Assembly (NCBI GenBank): GCA_937927565.1
Contig: CALBDV010000650.1
Coordinates: 1 to 37,380, forward strand
Origin: an uncultured Holophagales bacterium
GTDB lineage: Bacteria; Acidobacteriota; Thermoanaerobaculia; UBA5066
Length of the DNA stretch: 37,380 bases
Direction: 5' to 3'
Shown here: in pieces, positions 1-8,700 of the stretch
How positions within the stretch are numbered: position 1 is the first letter of the stretch
Layout of the letters: each line of letters starts with the position of its first letter
Program-made: the position numbers and the translations under genes
Notes under the pieces: model-generated
What the model was told of the DNA's origin: nothing
Seen by the model: only the letters and a program-made list of their open reading frames with translations
Databases searched by the model: none

Positions 1-29
1 CTTCCGCGGATCGGCCAGAAAGGGGAGGG

Positions 30-536
30 TCAGGTCAGTGGGGGCCTCGGGCCGCCGGCTCGCCCCGCGCGAGGACCAGGACCGAAGCCTGCACCGCGAA
101 CGCTCCGCCGTCCTTCACGGATTCCCTCGAGCTTGGCCCGCTGCTCGGGCGTGAGGAGCGCCTCGAGCTTCTGCCGGGACGACTCCCTCTCGGCTCGGAG
201 CGTCTTCCGGTGTGCGTCGACGCGAAGGAAGGCCGCCCCGACCGTCGTCGGGTCGGGGGTAGCGGACTTCGTAGCCGCACGGAGGGCCTCGCGGGCGGTT
301 CGGCCTTCCTCGCGGAGCGCCTCGTATTTCGGTTTCTCGCTCTTCAGGAGCTCCTTCACCTTCAATTCCTGGGCATCGGTCAGGTCGAGCGTGGCCAGAA
401 TGGCCCTGATGTTCCGGCCGGGGGCTCCCTCCCGCCCCGCACGGAACCCCTGTCCGGCGAGGGCGGCGCTCCCGGCGAGGAGCAGGCCCAGGCCGACCGC
501 CGCAGTCGTGAGCCTTCTCGTCGTCGTTCTCGTCAT
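30..536 (-). CDS. Spy/CpxP-like periplasmic LTxxQ protein
   Basis: A 168-residue protein with an N-terminal Arg-rich stretch and hydrophobic core ending in an Ala-rich cleavage region (signal peptide about residues 1-28). The mature part is Lys/Glu/Arg-rich and helical. Two LTxxQ-type motifs are visible, LTDAQ and LTPEQ, the hallmark of the Spy/CpxP family of periplasmic chaperones and stress sensors. The C-terminus is Gly/Arg/Pro-rich. I chose the ATG at 536 because an AGGAGA sequence lies about 7 bases upstream and the signal peptide begins there; the frame stays open further upstream but that part looks non-coding. It is divergent from the secreted protein at 730. Family assignment is good; a chaperone or metal-stress role is inferred from the family. 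Confidence 0.8.
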   Translation of the reverse strand: MTRTTTRRLTTAAVGLGLLLAGSAALAGQGFRAGREGAPGRNIRAILATLDLTDAQELKVKELLKSEKPKYEALREEGRTAREALRAATKSATPDPTTVGAAFLRVDAHRKTLRAERESSRQKLEALLTPEQRAKLEGIREGRRSVRGAGFGPGPRAGRAGGPRPPLT

Positions 537-554
537 GGTGTGTCTCCTTTTCTC

Positions 555-586
555 GTCCGGGCCCCGGGTTTTCCTTTCGCCCGGAC
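555..586 (-). promoter_or_regulatory. Hairpin in the leader of the Spy-like gene
   Basis: Perfect 8-bp inverted repeat GTCCGGGC (555-562) / GCCCGGAC (579-586) with a 16-base loop. It sits about 20 bases upstream of the start at 536, just before the purine-rich ribosome-binding region. The 3' arm is followed by a second CCGGAC copy (589-594). It could be a 5' UTR structure or an operator; no function is shown. Confidence 0.35.
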
Positions 587-681
587 AACCGGACAGACGG
601 CCGCAGGCCGCGATTCGTTTACGCCGGCTGGTGGATTCCCCCGATGGCCTGAGGAATGCTAGGACGTCGGCGAAGCGCTCT

Positions 682-710
682 CTTCGGCGGCAGAACGACC
701 TCCGCCGAGG
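682..710 (+). promoter_or_regulatory. Hairpin in the leader of the secreted protein gene
   Basis: Nine-bp stem (682-690 with 702-710, one G-U pair, core TCGGCGG/CCGCCGA) around an 11-base loop. It ends 7 bases before the AAGGAGG ribosome-binding site of the gene at 730. If it lies in the mRNA leader it could affect ribosome access or RNA stability. The start of transcription was not located; a possible -10, TAGGAC, lies near 660. Confidence 0.3.
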
Positions 711-717
711 ACGATCC

Positions 718-724
718 AAGGAGG
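718..724 (+). promoter_or_regulatory. Strong Shine-Dalgarno site, sets start at 730
   Basis: AAGGAGG followed by 5 bases and ATG. This decides the start at 730 although the same frame is open from position 133, which would otherwise suggest a much longer protein. Confidence 0.75.
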
Positions 725-729
725 ATCCG

Positions 730-1374
730 ATGCTCCTCTCTCGCCAATCGATCATGATCTTTGCTTCGGCCGCCGTCGCCGCCTTCGCCGGTGGAGCCTT
801 CGCGGCCCCCGCGGAATCGCCGGTCAAGCGCCTCGGGAAGACTGTCGTCCAGCACAAGGACTCGAACGTGAAGGCCGTCCTTTCCTGGCGCTACGCCAAC
901 CAGACGTTCGAGAAGGAGCCCTGGCTCCTGCTCGAGCTCGCGTTCGCCGCCGAAGGGGGGGCCGTCGACCTCAACCGGGAAGACGTCTCCCTGCTGACCC
1001 CGGGTGGTGAGAGGCTGCCGCTTCCGGGCCAGAAGCGGCTCGGCGAAGGAATGGACGTCCGCTGGGTCGAGCAGAAAGCCTCCGTCGCCCGCGACCCCAT
1101 CACGGGGTACTTTCCGAACCAGAGGCTCGAGCAGAGGATCCCGTTCTTCACGGTCCCCGGCGGGCCTGTGGTCCAGGACGAGATCGGGGGCGGGTACACG
1201 ATGCTCTCCCGTGGCGACCTCTTCTTCGAATCGCCGGCGGGCGCCTGGAAGCCGGGCCGCTATACGCTCGTCCTGAAGAACAAGCAGATGAACGTGGAGC
1301 TTCCGTTCACCCTCCCGGCGGACGACCCGAAGAAGGACGCGAAGGGGGCTGACGGCGAAGCCGTGCCCTGGTAG
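730..1374 (+). CDS. Unknown secreted protein, 214 residues
   Basis: A 214-residue protein with a signal peptide (hydrophobic residues about 8-24, ending GGAFA before APAES). The mature region alternates hydrophobic and polar residues and looks beta-rich: it has VLSWRYANQTF, a stretch naming a LTPGG turn, and a C-terminal strand pair RYTLVLKNKQ / VELPFTLP followed by a charged tail. I recognise no domain. It is preceded by AAGGAGG with 5-base spacing. The stop codon (1372-1374) directly abuts the stop of the convergent ABC permease, with no intervening base. Likely periplasmic or surface-associated; function unknown. Confidence 0.75.
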   Translation: MLLSRQSIMIFASAAVAAFAGGAFAAPAESPVKRLGKTVVQHKDSNVKAVLSWRYANQTFEKEPWLLLELAFAAEGGAVDLNREDVSLLTPGGERLPLPGQKRLGEGMDVRWVEQKASVARDPITGYFPNQRLEQRIPFFTVPGGPVVQDEIGGGYTMLSRGDLFFESPAGAWKPGRYTLVLKNKQMNVELPFTLPADDPKKDAKGADGEAVPW

Positions 1375-2412
1375 TCACTGCCAGCGGAAGACCCGGACGG
1401 CGACGAGGAACGAGACGACGCCGGTGACGGTGAGGACGCCCAGCTCGAGGCCGAGGGCCGAGAGCGGGCGTCCTTCCGTCATGACCGCCCGGAGCGCGTC
1501 GTTCAACGCCGTGAGAGGGAGCGCCCGGATGACCGGGTGAACCGCTTCGGGAAAGCGTTCCCAGGAGAAGAACGTCCCCGACAGGAGCCACATCGGGAGC
1601 ATCACGAGGTTCATCAGGCCGCTGACGCCCTCGATCGTCTTCGTGCGGGACGAGATCAGGAGCCCGAGGCCCGAGAAGCTCGCCGCGCCGAGGAGCGAGA
1701 CGAGCGCGAGGGCGACGAGGGAGCCGTGGACCGCGACCCCGAAGGCGAGCCACCCGAACCCGACGAGGATCGCGACCTCGAAGACGAGGAAGACGAGCCG
1801 CGCGAGCATCTGAGAGAGGAGGTACTCGCTGCGGCGCATCGGGGTCGCCGCGAGCCTCTTGAGGAGCTTTCGCACCCTCGCGTTGACGATCGAGAAACCG
1901 AGGCCCCACATCCCGGTTCCCATCAGGTTCATTCCGAGGAGGCCGGGGACGAGGAAGTCGATGTAGCGCGAGCCGGGTTCCGCGACGCGGCTCTCGCGGG
2001 GGCGGAGCGGGTCCTCGCGGCCGGCGGCTCGCTGGAGGGCGTCGTCGACCTCGAGGCGCGCGGCGCGAGCGTCCGGCCGGGTTGGGTCGAAGCGGTAGAC
2101 GAGGCCCCCCTCTTCCTCGACGAGGAGGGAGATCTTCCCGGTGCGGAGGGCTTCCCGGCCGGCCCGGGCCTCGTAGACGCGAGCGGCGAGACCCGGCGAG
2201 CTCCCGAGCGCTTCGGCCGTTGCGGTGGCGCGCGGCCCCTCTGTGATCCCGACCGGGATCTTCTCGGGCGCCTTCCCGCGGAAGGCCAGGCCGAGCGCGA
2301 GCGCGAGGAGGACCGGAAAGGCGAAGACCCAGAAGAGCGCCTCGGGCTCGCGGAGGAACTCCCGGAGACGTGCGTGGGTCAGCTCGAGGAGGGGTGGGAA
2401 GTGCCTACGCAT
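1375..2412 (-). CDS. ABC-2 type transporter permease
   Basis: A 345-residue membrane subunit of an ABC-2 exporter. One membrane segment lies near the N-terminus (about 24-44, FWVFAFPVLLALALGL), followed by a soluble domain of about 100 residues. The C-terminal half holds about five more segments (about 152-175, 203-225, 230-253, 262-282, 322-341). The stretch SSRTKTIEGVSGLMN between two membrane helices and the FFSWERFP loop are typical of this family (DrrB/NodJ/YhhJ-like). The ATG at 2412 lies inside the end of the ATPase gene (8-base overlap), so the two are translated together. The substrate cannot be read from sequence; drug, lipid or polysaccharide export are all possible. Confidence 0.9.
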   Translation of the reverse strand: MRRHFPPLLELTHARLREFLREPEALFWVFAFPVLLALALGLAFRGKAPEKIPVGITEGPRATATAEALGSSPGLAARVYEARAGREALRTGKISLLVEEEGGLVYRFDPTRPDARAARLEVDDALQRAAGREDPLRPRESRVAEPGSRYIDFLVPGLLGMNLMGTGMWGLGFSIVNARVRKLLKRLAATPMRRSEYLLSQMLARLVFLVFEVAILVGFGWLAFGVAVHGSLVALALVSLLGAASFSGLGLLISSRTKTIEGVSGLMNLVMLPMWLLSGTFFSWERFPEAVHPVIRALPLTALNDALRAVMTEGRPLSALGLELGVLTVTGVVSFLVAVRVFRWQ

Positions 2413-3328
2413 CGCGAAGCTTTCTCCCGGTCTTCGCGACGAAGAGGTCCTCGAGCGTCGCGCGGTGGGTCGCAAGGGTGAGGAGGCGCGCGGAGGACGC
2501 GTCGACGACGGCGAGGAGGGCCGGGACCGTTTCGGCGAGCGACCGGACGCCGAGGGACCACCCCTCGCCGGCGGCGTGCACCTCGGAGACCCCCGGAAGG
2601 GCCGAGAGCTGCCCCTCCGGCAGGCGCGGCTCCGTGGCGAACTCGACGACGTTCGTGGCGTGGAGCTGGGCGATGAGCTCCGCCGGCGTGCCGAGGGCGA
2701 TCCGCTTCCCGTGGTCGACGATCGCCACGCGGTCGCAGAGCCGCTCGGCCTCGTCCATGTAGTGAGTCGTGAGGAGGACCGTCCCCCCGCCCGCCTGGAA
2801 CCGTTCCACCTGCTCCCACAGGTCGCGCCGGCTCTGCGGGTCGAGACCGGTCGTCGGCTCGTCGAGGAAGAGGAGCTCCGGCTGGCCCGCGAGGGCGCAG
2901 GCGACGGCGAGCCTCTGGCGCTGGCCGCCGGAGAGCTTTCCGACGCGGGCGTGGCGCTTCTCTCCGAGGGAGAGCGTGGCGAGAAGCTCCTCGGGATCGC
3001 GCCCCTTCCGGTAGAAGGAGCGGAAGAGGAGGAGCGTCTCCTCGACCGTGAGCTTGTCGGCGAGCTGCGTCTCCTGGAGAGAGATGCCGAGCCTCTCGCG
3101 GAGGGCGTGGCCGTCGCGGCTCCATTGGGCCCCGAGGACTTCGACGTGGCCCGCGTCGGGCGAGGTGAGCCCTTCGAGGATCTCGATCGTCGTCGTCTTG
3201 CCGGCACCGTTCGGCCCGAGGAGGCCGAAGCACTCGCCCCGGAAGACCTCCAGGTCGAGTCCGTCGACGGCAACGACGTCCTCGTAGCGCTTCACGAGGC
3301 CTTCGCAGCGGATGGCGTGGGGAGGCAC
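2405..3328 (-). CDS. ABC transporter ATP-binding protein
   Basis: A 307-residue ATPase that powers the permease encoded just downstream. Walker A GPNGAGKTT is at 38-46, the signature LSGGQ at 132-136 and Walker B with catalytic Glu (FLDEPTTGLD) at about 154-163, with the switch His in LLTTHYMDEAE. The C-terminal 80 or so residues form the accessory domain usual in DrrA/CcmA-type exporters. The start is GTG at 3328, six bases after the hexamer TAGGAT, so the transcript is probably leaderless or nearly so. It is separated by 107 bases from the YdjC-type gene upstream and likely has its own promoter. Confidence 0.93.
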   Translation of the reverse strand: MPPHAIRCEGLVKRYEDVVAVDGLDLEVFRGECFGLLGPNGAGKTTTIEILEGLTSPDAGHVEVLGAQWSRDGHALRERLGISLQETQLADKLTVEETLLLFRSFYRKGRDPEELLATLSLGEKRHARVGKLSGGQRQRLAVACALAGQPELLFLDEPTTGLDPQSRRDLWEQVERFQAGGGTVLLTTHYMDEAERLCDRVAIVDHGKRIALGTPAELIAQLHATNVVEFATEPRLPEGQLSALPGVSEVHAAGEGWSLGVRSLAETVPALLAVVDASSARLLTLATHRATLEDLFVAKTGRKLRDA

Positions 3329-3334
3329 GCGTTG

Positions 3335-3340
3335 ATCCTA
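3335..3340 (-). promoter_or_regulatory. -10-like TAGGAT, leaderless start of ABC operon
   Basis: TAGGAT on the minus strand, ending 6 bases before the GTG at 3328. At usual -10 to +1 distances transcription would begin at or next to the start codon. No convincing -35 is seen. Confidence 0.5.
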
Positions 3341-3435
3341 CGGTATCGACCCGCCCGGTCCACGGTCGAGCGCTCGGGGATGACGGACGAATCCCGGACG
3401 CGGCTCGCGGCCTCCGGGCCGACGGCGTGAGCCCG

Positions 3436-4293
3436 TCAGCTGGACGCGAGGAGGGAGAACGGGACGGTCTCGACTCCGCGTGAGGCGAAGAGCAAGCCGA
3501 GCTCCTCGCCCTCCAGGGCCGCGCTCTCCTCTTCCCATCTGTATCCCCACGGGTAGCGTCGTTCGGCCTCCGGATCGTCGACTCCCGGGTGGAGGACGAC
3601 CTCGAAAGTCCCGTCCCTCGGCAGAGCCGCGACGAGAGCCTTCCAGCGGGGCAACGTCATCCGTCCCGCCTCGGCGAGGCCGAGGACGCGTGGGGGCTCG
3701 GGGAGGCCCGCGACGCGGATGCTCCGCCTCGCCGCGGCGCCGAAGAGGGAGAGGAGCCGGGCGCGTGCTCGGCCTGCGGTGCCCGCCGGCGCGCCGACGG
3801 CCGCGGGGTCGTCCGCACGTGGCGCCCGGACGAAGGGAACGCCGAACCTGCGCGCGAGGGCGAGCGCGACAGGCACGAGCTTCGGGAGGAGGTGAAGGTG
3901 CTGGTGGGAGTCCAGGTGCGTGACGCGAAGCCCGGCGTCCCGGATGGCCACGAGCTGTGCCTCCCACTCGCGTTCCACCTCCGCGATGCGGACCCGTCCG
4001 CCCGCGACGCGTGCCGCCACGGCTGGCCATGCGCCCGGGAACCGGCCCGAAGGCGCGAGGGTCCCAACGGTCGAAAGGGGCGAGAGCGGTGTCTCGCCCC
4101 CGACGAGGCAGAGGTGGACTCCGGCCTCGGCGACGCCCGCCGAGCGGAGCGCCTCGACGGCCTCCGCGAACGCCGGGCCGCAGGCCAGGATGCTGGTCGC
4201 GGAAAGGCGGCCCGAAGCGAGGAGCGAGGCGATGCGGCGCGAGAGCGGGGCCGCGAGACCCGCGTCGTCGGCGGTCAGGATGAGGCGTGTCAC
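3436..4293 (-). CDS. YdjC/ChbG/HpnK-type carbohydrate deacetylase
   Basis: A 285-residue protein of the YdjC family, metal-dependent deacetylases of N-acetylated sugars (ChbG acts on diacetylchitobiose; HpnK is found with hopanoid genes). It opens with LILTADDAG; Asp9 and Asp10 match the metal-binding/catalytic Asp pair. His60 (GVHL) and His130/His134 in THLDSHQHLHL are the other expected ligands. A late HPG motif (VVLHPGVDD) is also conserved in the family. The GTG start at 4293 overlaps the glycosyltransferase stop in a GTGA. That coupling suggests the deacetylase modifies a product of the glycosyltransferase, for example an N-acetyl sugar on a polyprenol or hopanoid lipid (inference). Confidence 0.88.
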   Translation of the reverse strand: MTRLILTADDAGLAAPLSRRIASLLASGRLSATSILACGPAFAEAVEALRSAGVAEAGVHLCLVGGETPLSPLSTVGTLAPSGRFPGAWPAVAARVAGGRVRIAEVEREWEAQLVAIRDAGLRVTHLDSHQHLHLLPKLVPVALALARRFGVPFVRAPRADDPAAVGAPAGTAGRARARLLSLFGAAARRSIRVAGLPEPPRVLGLAEAGRMTLPRWKALVAALPRDGTFEVVLHPGVDDPEAERRYPWGYRWEEESAALEGEELGLLFASRGVETVPFSLLASS

Positions 4294-5033
4294 CGGGCGA
4301 GCCGTCTGCGCCCGGCGCGCAGCGCGGGGGTGAGGCGGACGAAATCGCGGAGGATCCGGAGAATGGTCCGGGGAGACGAGAGCGTGGAAACGCCGCGGGT
4401 CCGCGGAAAGTAGTCGAGGCCGACCTGCTGGATGAGGGCCCCCGCGTTCCGGAGCCTCACGAGAAGCTCGGCGTCGATGAAGGAGCCCTCGCTCTCCAGC
4501 GGGAGCCCCGCGAGGAGGTCGCGCCGGATCAGCTTGCAGGAGAAGTTGACGTCGCGGATCGGGAAGCCGAAGGCGAGGTGGACGAGGCCGTTGTAGAGGA
4601 AGGAATAGGCCGTCCGGAGCACTCCCTCGCCGGTCCGGTCGTGCCGGTAGCCGGAGACGACGCCGGCCCCGGTGAGCTCGACCGCGCGGAAAAGGCGCCC
4701 CGTCTCGTCGAGGTCCCACGGGAGATCGCAGTCGCTGTAGAGGACCCATTCCTTCGACGCGGCGGCGAACCCCGACTTCAGGGCACCGCCGAGCCCCCGG
4801 TTCACGTCGTGCCGGACGATCCGGATCCGCGAATCCGATCCGGCTCGCCCTGCGGCGACGGCGGACGTGCCGTCGGTCGACGCATCGTCGACGAGAACGA
4901 TCTCCCAGTCGGTGGCGTGGCGGGGAATCGTGTCGAGGGCCACGTCGAGGAGGTGGGGGAGGCTCCGTTCCTCGTTGAACATCGGAACGACGAGGGTGAC
5001 GGCTCGCGGCGGACGCACGGTCGCAGCACTCAT
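4290..5033 (-). CDS. Family 2 glycosyltransferase (polyprenol-phosphate type)
   Basis: A 247-residue GT-A fold enzyme. It has the N-terminal nucleotide-binding strand VTLVVPMFNEE, LVDDASTDGT (about 47-56), NRGLGGALKSGF and the metal-binding DCD at 101-103 (YSDCDLPWD). The pattern resembles dolichyl/polyprenyl-phosphate mannose or glucose synthases. The C-terminal membrane anchors of ArnC/GtrB-type enzymes are absent, and a basic tail (RAGRRRLAR) may instead touch the membrane. It is first in a two-gene unit with the YdjC-type deacetylase (GTGA overlap) and divergent from the methyltransferase at 5079. The sugar donor cannot be determined. Confidence 0.88.
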   Translation of the reverse strand: MSAATVRPPRAVTLVVPMFNEERSLPHLLDVALDTIPRHATDWEIVLVDDASTDGTSAVAAGRAGSDSRIRIVRHDVNRGLGGALKSGFAAASKEWVLYSDCDLPWDLDETGRLFRAVELTGAGVVSGYRHDRTGEGVLRTAYSFLYNGLVHLAFGFPIRDVNFSCKLIRRDLLAGLPLESEGSFIDAELLVRLRNAGALIQQVGLDYFPRTRGVSTLSSPRTILRILRDFVRLTPALRAGRRRLAR

Positions 5034-5061
5034 CTCGAAACCGCTCGCACCACGGCGGCGG

Positions 5062-5072
5062 AGATTACTCTA
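5062..5072. promoter_or_regulatory. Overlapping divergent -10-like hexamers
   Basis: AGATTACTCTA carries TACTCT on the plus strand (5066-5071), 7 bases before the ATG at 5079. On the minus strand it carries TAATCT/TAGAGT, about 28 bases before the ATG at 5033. The plus-strand gene would be leaderless. The two divergent transcripts would compete for the same bases. Confidence 0.4.
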
Positions 5073-5078
5073 CGCAGG

Positions 5079-5771
5079 ATGGACGGTGACCTCACGAAAC
5101 GGATTCCGGGCGTGCGGGAGCTCTGTCGCCGGGCGCAGGCGCTGACGGTCGTCGAGCGCGCACACCTCGCCGGGCGCCTTTCGAGCGCGCCGTGGGCGTT
5201 CGTCGTGGGGGGGCTTCGGCTCGACGGATCCTCTCTCCTGGACGTGGGCTGCGGCCCGGGTCTCCTGGCGCTCCTCCTGGAGCGGTGCGGCTACGCCGGG
5301 ACGTACCTCGGCGTCGACCCGGACGGGCGGAAGGTGGCCCGGGCGAGGGCCTGGCTGAAGGAGTCGGAGCGGCGGTCGTTTCGTGCCGTGGGTGTCGAGG
5401 CGGTCGAGGAGCGCGGGTTCGACCAGGCGGCGATCGTCGACGTCCTCTACCTCGTGCCCCCGCCCGCCCGCGCCGCTCTCGTGGCCGAGGTGGCCTCGCG
5501 CCTCGTCCCGGGGGGGCGGCTCGTCGCTCTGACGAGCGGCGGGGGCCCGCGCTGGAAAAGAGCCGTCGACCGGATCCAGGAGCGGCTCGCCGTGGCCGTC
5601 CTCGGCTTCACTCACGGAGAAGTCGTGGCGCCGTGCGACGGGGCTGAGGTCGCGTCGCTCTTCACGCAGGCCGGGCTTCTCGACGTCCGCGTCGAGGACG
5701 CGGGCGCGGGGTATGTCCACGGCTTCGAGCTCGTCACCGGGCGGCGAGGGGACGCGGGAGCGTCGGCCTGA
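5079..5771 (+). CDS. SAM-dependent class I methyltransferase
   Basis: A 230-residue Rossmann-fold methyltransferase. Motif I is LLDVGCGPG at about 53-61, with the acidic end of the second strand in YLGVDPDGRKVARAR; later strands include IVDVLYLVPP and the post-core LVPGGRLVALTS. It belongs to the broad methyltransferase 11/25 group and the substrate is not identifiable. The ATG at 5079 follows TACTCT by 7 bases and has no clear Shine-Dalgarno sequence. The last 38 bases overlap the 3' end of the convergent protease gene. Neighbouring glycosyltransferase genes hint at lipid or glycan methylation, but this is weak. Confidence 0.85.
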   Translation: MDGDLTKRIPGVRELCRRAQALTVVERAHLAGRLSSAPWAFVVGGLRLDGSSLLDVGCGPGLLALLLERCGYAGTYLGVDPDGRKVARARAWLKESERRSFRAVGVEAVEERGFDQAAIVDVLYLVPPPARAALVAEVASRLVPGGRLVALTSGGGPRWKRAVDRIQERLAVAVLGFTHGEVVAPCDGAEVASLFTQAGLLDVRVEDAGAGYVHGFELVTGRRGDAGASA

Positions 5772-8700
5772 GGACCCGGCCGGGAAGGAAGCTCGCGTCG
5801 TTCGTGAGGTTGTCGACGCGGATCGCGTGCGCCATCACGGCGCCGCCGTCCAGGACCTCGACGAGGGCGGATGCGTTCTCCCGCGGGGCTGCACCCATCT
5901 CTGCGAGGACGTCGTTCCACTGGACGGCCTCGTTGCGGTCGAGGTGGAGCTCCCGGGCCGCGAGACTCACACCGGCGACGTCGAGCAGGGTGACCCTCAC
6001 GCGCGTCACGACGCCGAGCGTTTCGAGAAACCCGAGGTTCGTCCGCGTCCCGGCGGAAGAAGAGAGGAACGCGAGGGCGATCCGCTCGCCCGCCACCGCT
6101 GCTGCATTCTCGAGAACGCTGACGGCGAAGCCGCAGCTTCTCGACGATTCCTCGGTATAGGTGCGGCTGGAGGCGACGATGCCGGGGGCATTCCCGAGGA
6201 CGAAGAGCCTGAGGGCGCCGGCCGAGCCGTCCGGGAGGCCGAAGAGACTGAAGAGGGCATCCTCGAAGAGGCGGGTCTCCCAGGCGCCGAGGCTCAGGAT
6301 CAGCTGGAACGGCCCATCCCCCTTCGAAGGGGAGTAGGAGACCCGGACGTTGACGGGTGAAGGCCAGGGATTCGCGAGCTTGAGGTCGGTGCGGAAGTGC
6401 GACCCGAACTGCCCCGGGGAGCGCGCTGCGGCAGGGAGGTAGGCATCCCGGCGGAGGCGGGACGCCGTGTCGAGGAGACCGTCGTTCGAACCGTTGTCGA
6501 TCGCGGTCGCCCAGGCGACGACGCGGCCCGAGCCCGAGAGGACGCGGACTTCGAACAGGTCTTCCGCGGTGGCCGTCACGGCCGCCGAGTGGTGGACGTC
6601 GTTGATCTGCCGGCTCTCGAACGCCTCGAGGTCGACGGTCAGGCGCCCTTTGACGGAGCCCCTCCTGTCCCGGACGAGGAGCTCGACGGACGCCGGGCTG
6701 CCGCTGGTCTCGACGAAACCGGCGTTGACCCGTGAGCTCCCGGGGCGAGAGATGGGGGCGAGCCACGCAGGAGGGTCGAGCGCGCCGATCGCGGCTTCCG
6801 GACCGACGTCGGGCACGAGGAGTCCGTAGGTGCCGCCTCCGGACCTCGTCGTTTCGGTCCGGCTCGCCACGACGACGTCCTGCGGTGCCGAGACGTGTAC
6901 CGGTCCGAACCCCGTCGTGCGGAACGCGTTCCCGACGACGTCGTCGAGGATCCGTGTGGAGAGCGGCGGCAGGGAGAGGTTCACGGTCGCCGCGATGTCG
7001 TGGGATCGGCCGGAAGGGAGAAAAGACAGGGTCACGTCCGCGGACGCGCGGTCGTCGGGATTGAAGAGGACGAGGTCCGTCGTGAAGAAAGACCCGTAGA
7101 TGCCGGCATTGCGGGTGATCGTCGGCAGGAGTCGCCTTGGCGGTTCGGCGGGCGTCGTCGGAAGGGGGGCTTCCGGCTCGATGACGAGTGCCCAGCTCGT
7201 CAGCCGGCTCTCGTCCGGATCGTCCCCGTCCTCGAGGCGGAGGGTCCACGTTCCCGCCGCGGGCCGGCCCGCGAAGAGGGACAGGGGCTGGTCGCTCTCG
7301 ACGGTTCGGCCGATCACCTCGCGAAAGACGGTCCCCGTCAGAACCGGGCCGTCGAGAAGGCGAACGGTGGTCCCGTCGGGGCCCGTGAGCAGCGCCGTCA
7401 GGCCGGCGAGACGGGGGCGCTCGAGCGAGAGCGCGACGGATAGGGAGGAGACTTCCCCGACGAGGGCAGTCACTGCCGCGCGACAGACGATCGCTCCGCG
7501 GTCCGTTCCGGACGCCGCGACATGCTCGCAGGGACCGGTGAAAGGGGAGGCGGAAACGAACGCGGCGCCGACGTCGACACGGGGTGTCGTCGTCCCGGTT
7601 CGGTTGCTGGTCACCGGAACGCCCGTGAGACGGAGGAAGTCGGCGGAAAGGACGGGGTCGGAAAAGGGCGAAACCTGCCGCGAAAGGAGGAGCGACGCGG
7701 CGGCGGCCGGAGCGGCAGCCGACGTTCCGGAGAACGACGTGTGCCGGCCGCCCCCGGCCGTCGGTGCGACCCAGCGGACGCCTGGCGCCAGGATCGACAG
7801 TGCCGGACCTCCGTTGCTGATACAGGGAACGACATCGGGTCCCGTGACGGCGTCGCTGCACTCCGCGGCGCCGTCCCAGCTGTTCGGCCCCTCGCCGGCG
7901 GAATAGACCATCCCTACGCTGACGACGTCGGAGTGGCAGGCGGGCCAGGAGAGGCTGGCGACCTGGCCCGAATTGCCGGACGCGGCCACGATCGCAAGAC
8001 CCTCCGCACGCGCGCGAGCGAAGAGCCGGGCGGAGACGGGATCCTCCGAGTCGCAGAACCCAGCTCGAACGCGGTCGTCGGCCAGGCTGAGGTTCAGGAC
8101 GTCGATACCGAGCTCTTCACGCCTTTCGAGCGCCCAGTCCACGGCCGCGAGGACGTCCGAGGCGAGCGCCACCTGGCAGCCGTCCCGGGCTCCGAAGACC
8201 TTCAGGGCGACGATCGAGGCCTGGGGCGCGATCCCCTGGGATCCGGCCGCGACACCGGCGACGGATGTGCCGTGCCCGTCACAGTCGTAGACGTCGGCGT
8301 TCCCGTCCGCGAAGTTCCACCCGCCGACGATCCGGCCGCCGCCGGACGCGTTCGCGCCGAAATCGGGGTGGAAGAGGTCGATTCCCGTGTCGACGATGGC
8401 GATCGTGCGTCCGGCTCCGGTGACCCCCGCCGCGAGGAGCCGGTCCGCGCCGATCTGGGCCGTGCCGATCTGACCGGCGGGACGGACGACGCGATCCAGG
8501 ACGACAGCCCCGGGCTTCCCGTCGCTTTCGAGCCCTGCGAGGCCCGCGGGAGAAAGCCAGCCCGCGAGAATCCGGCCGTTCGAGAGGGACCGTACGACCT
8601 CGAAGCCCGCGGGACGCGTGGAGGAGCCGGCCCCGGTCTCCTGGCGCGCGACGAGGACCCGGACCCGTCCGACGGTCGCCAGTTCTTCCCGAACCCCGTT

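Noticed and set aside
537..857. Longer N-terminal reading of the Spy-like gene
   Set aside because: The extra residues lack a signal or domain and overlap the divergent gene. The internal ATG at 536 has a ribosome site and starts a proper signal peptide.
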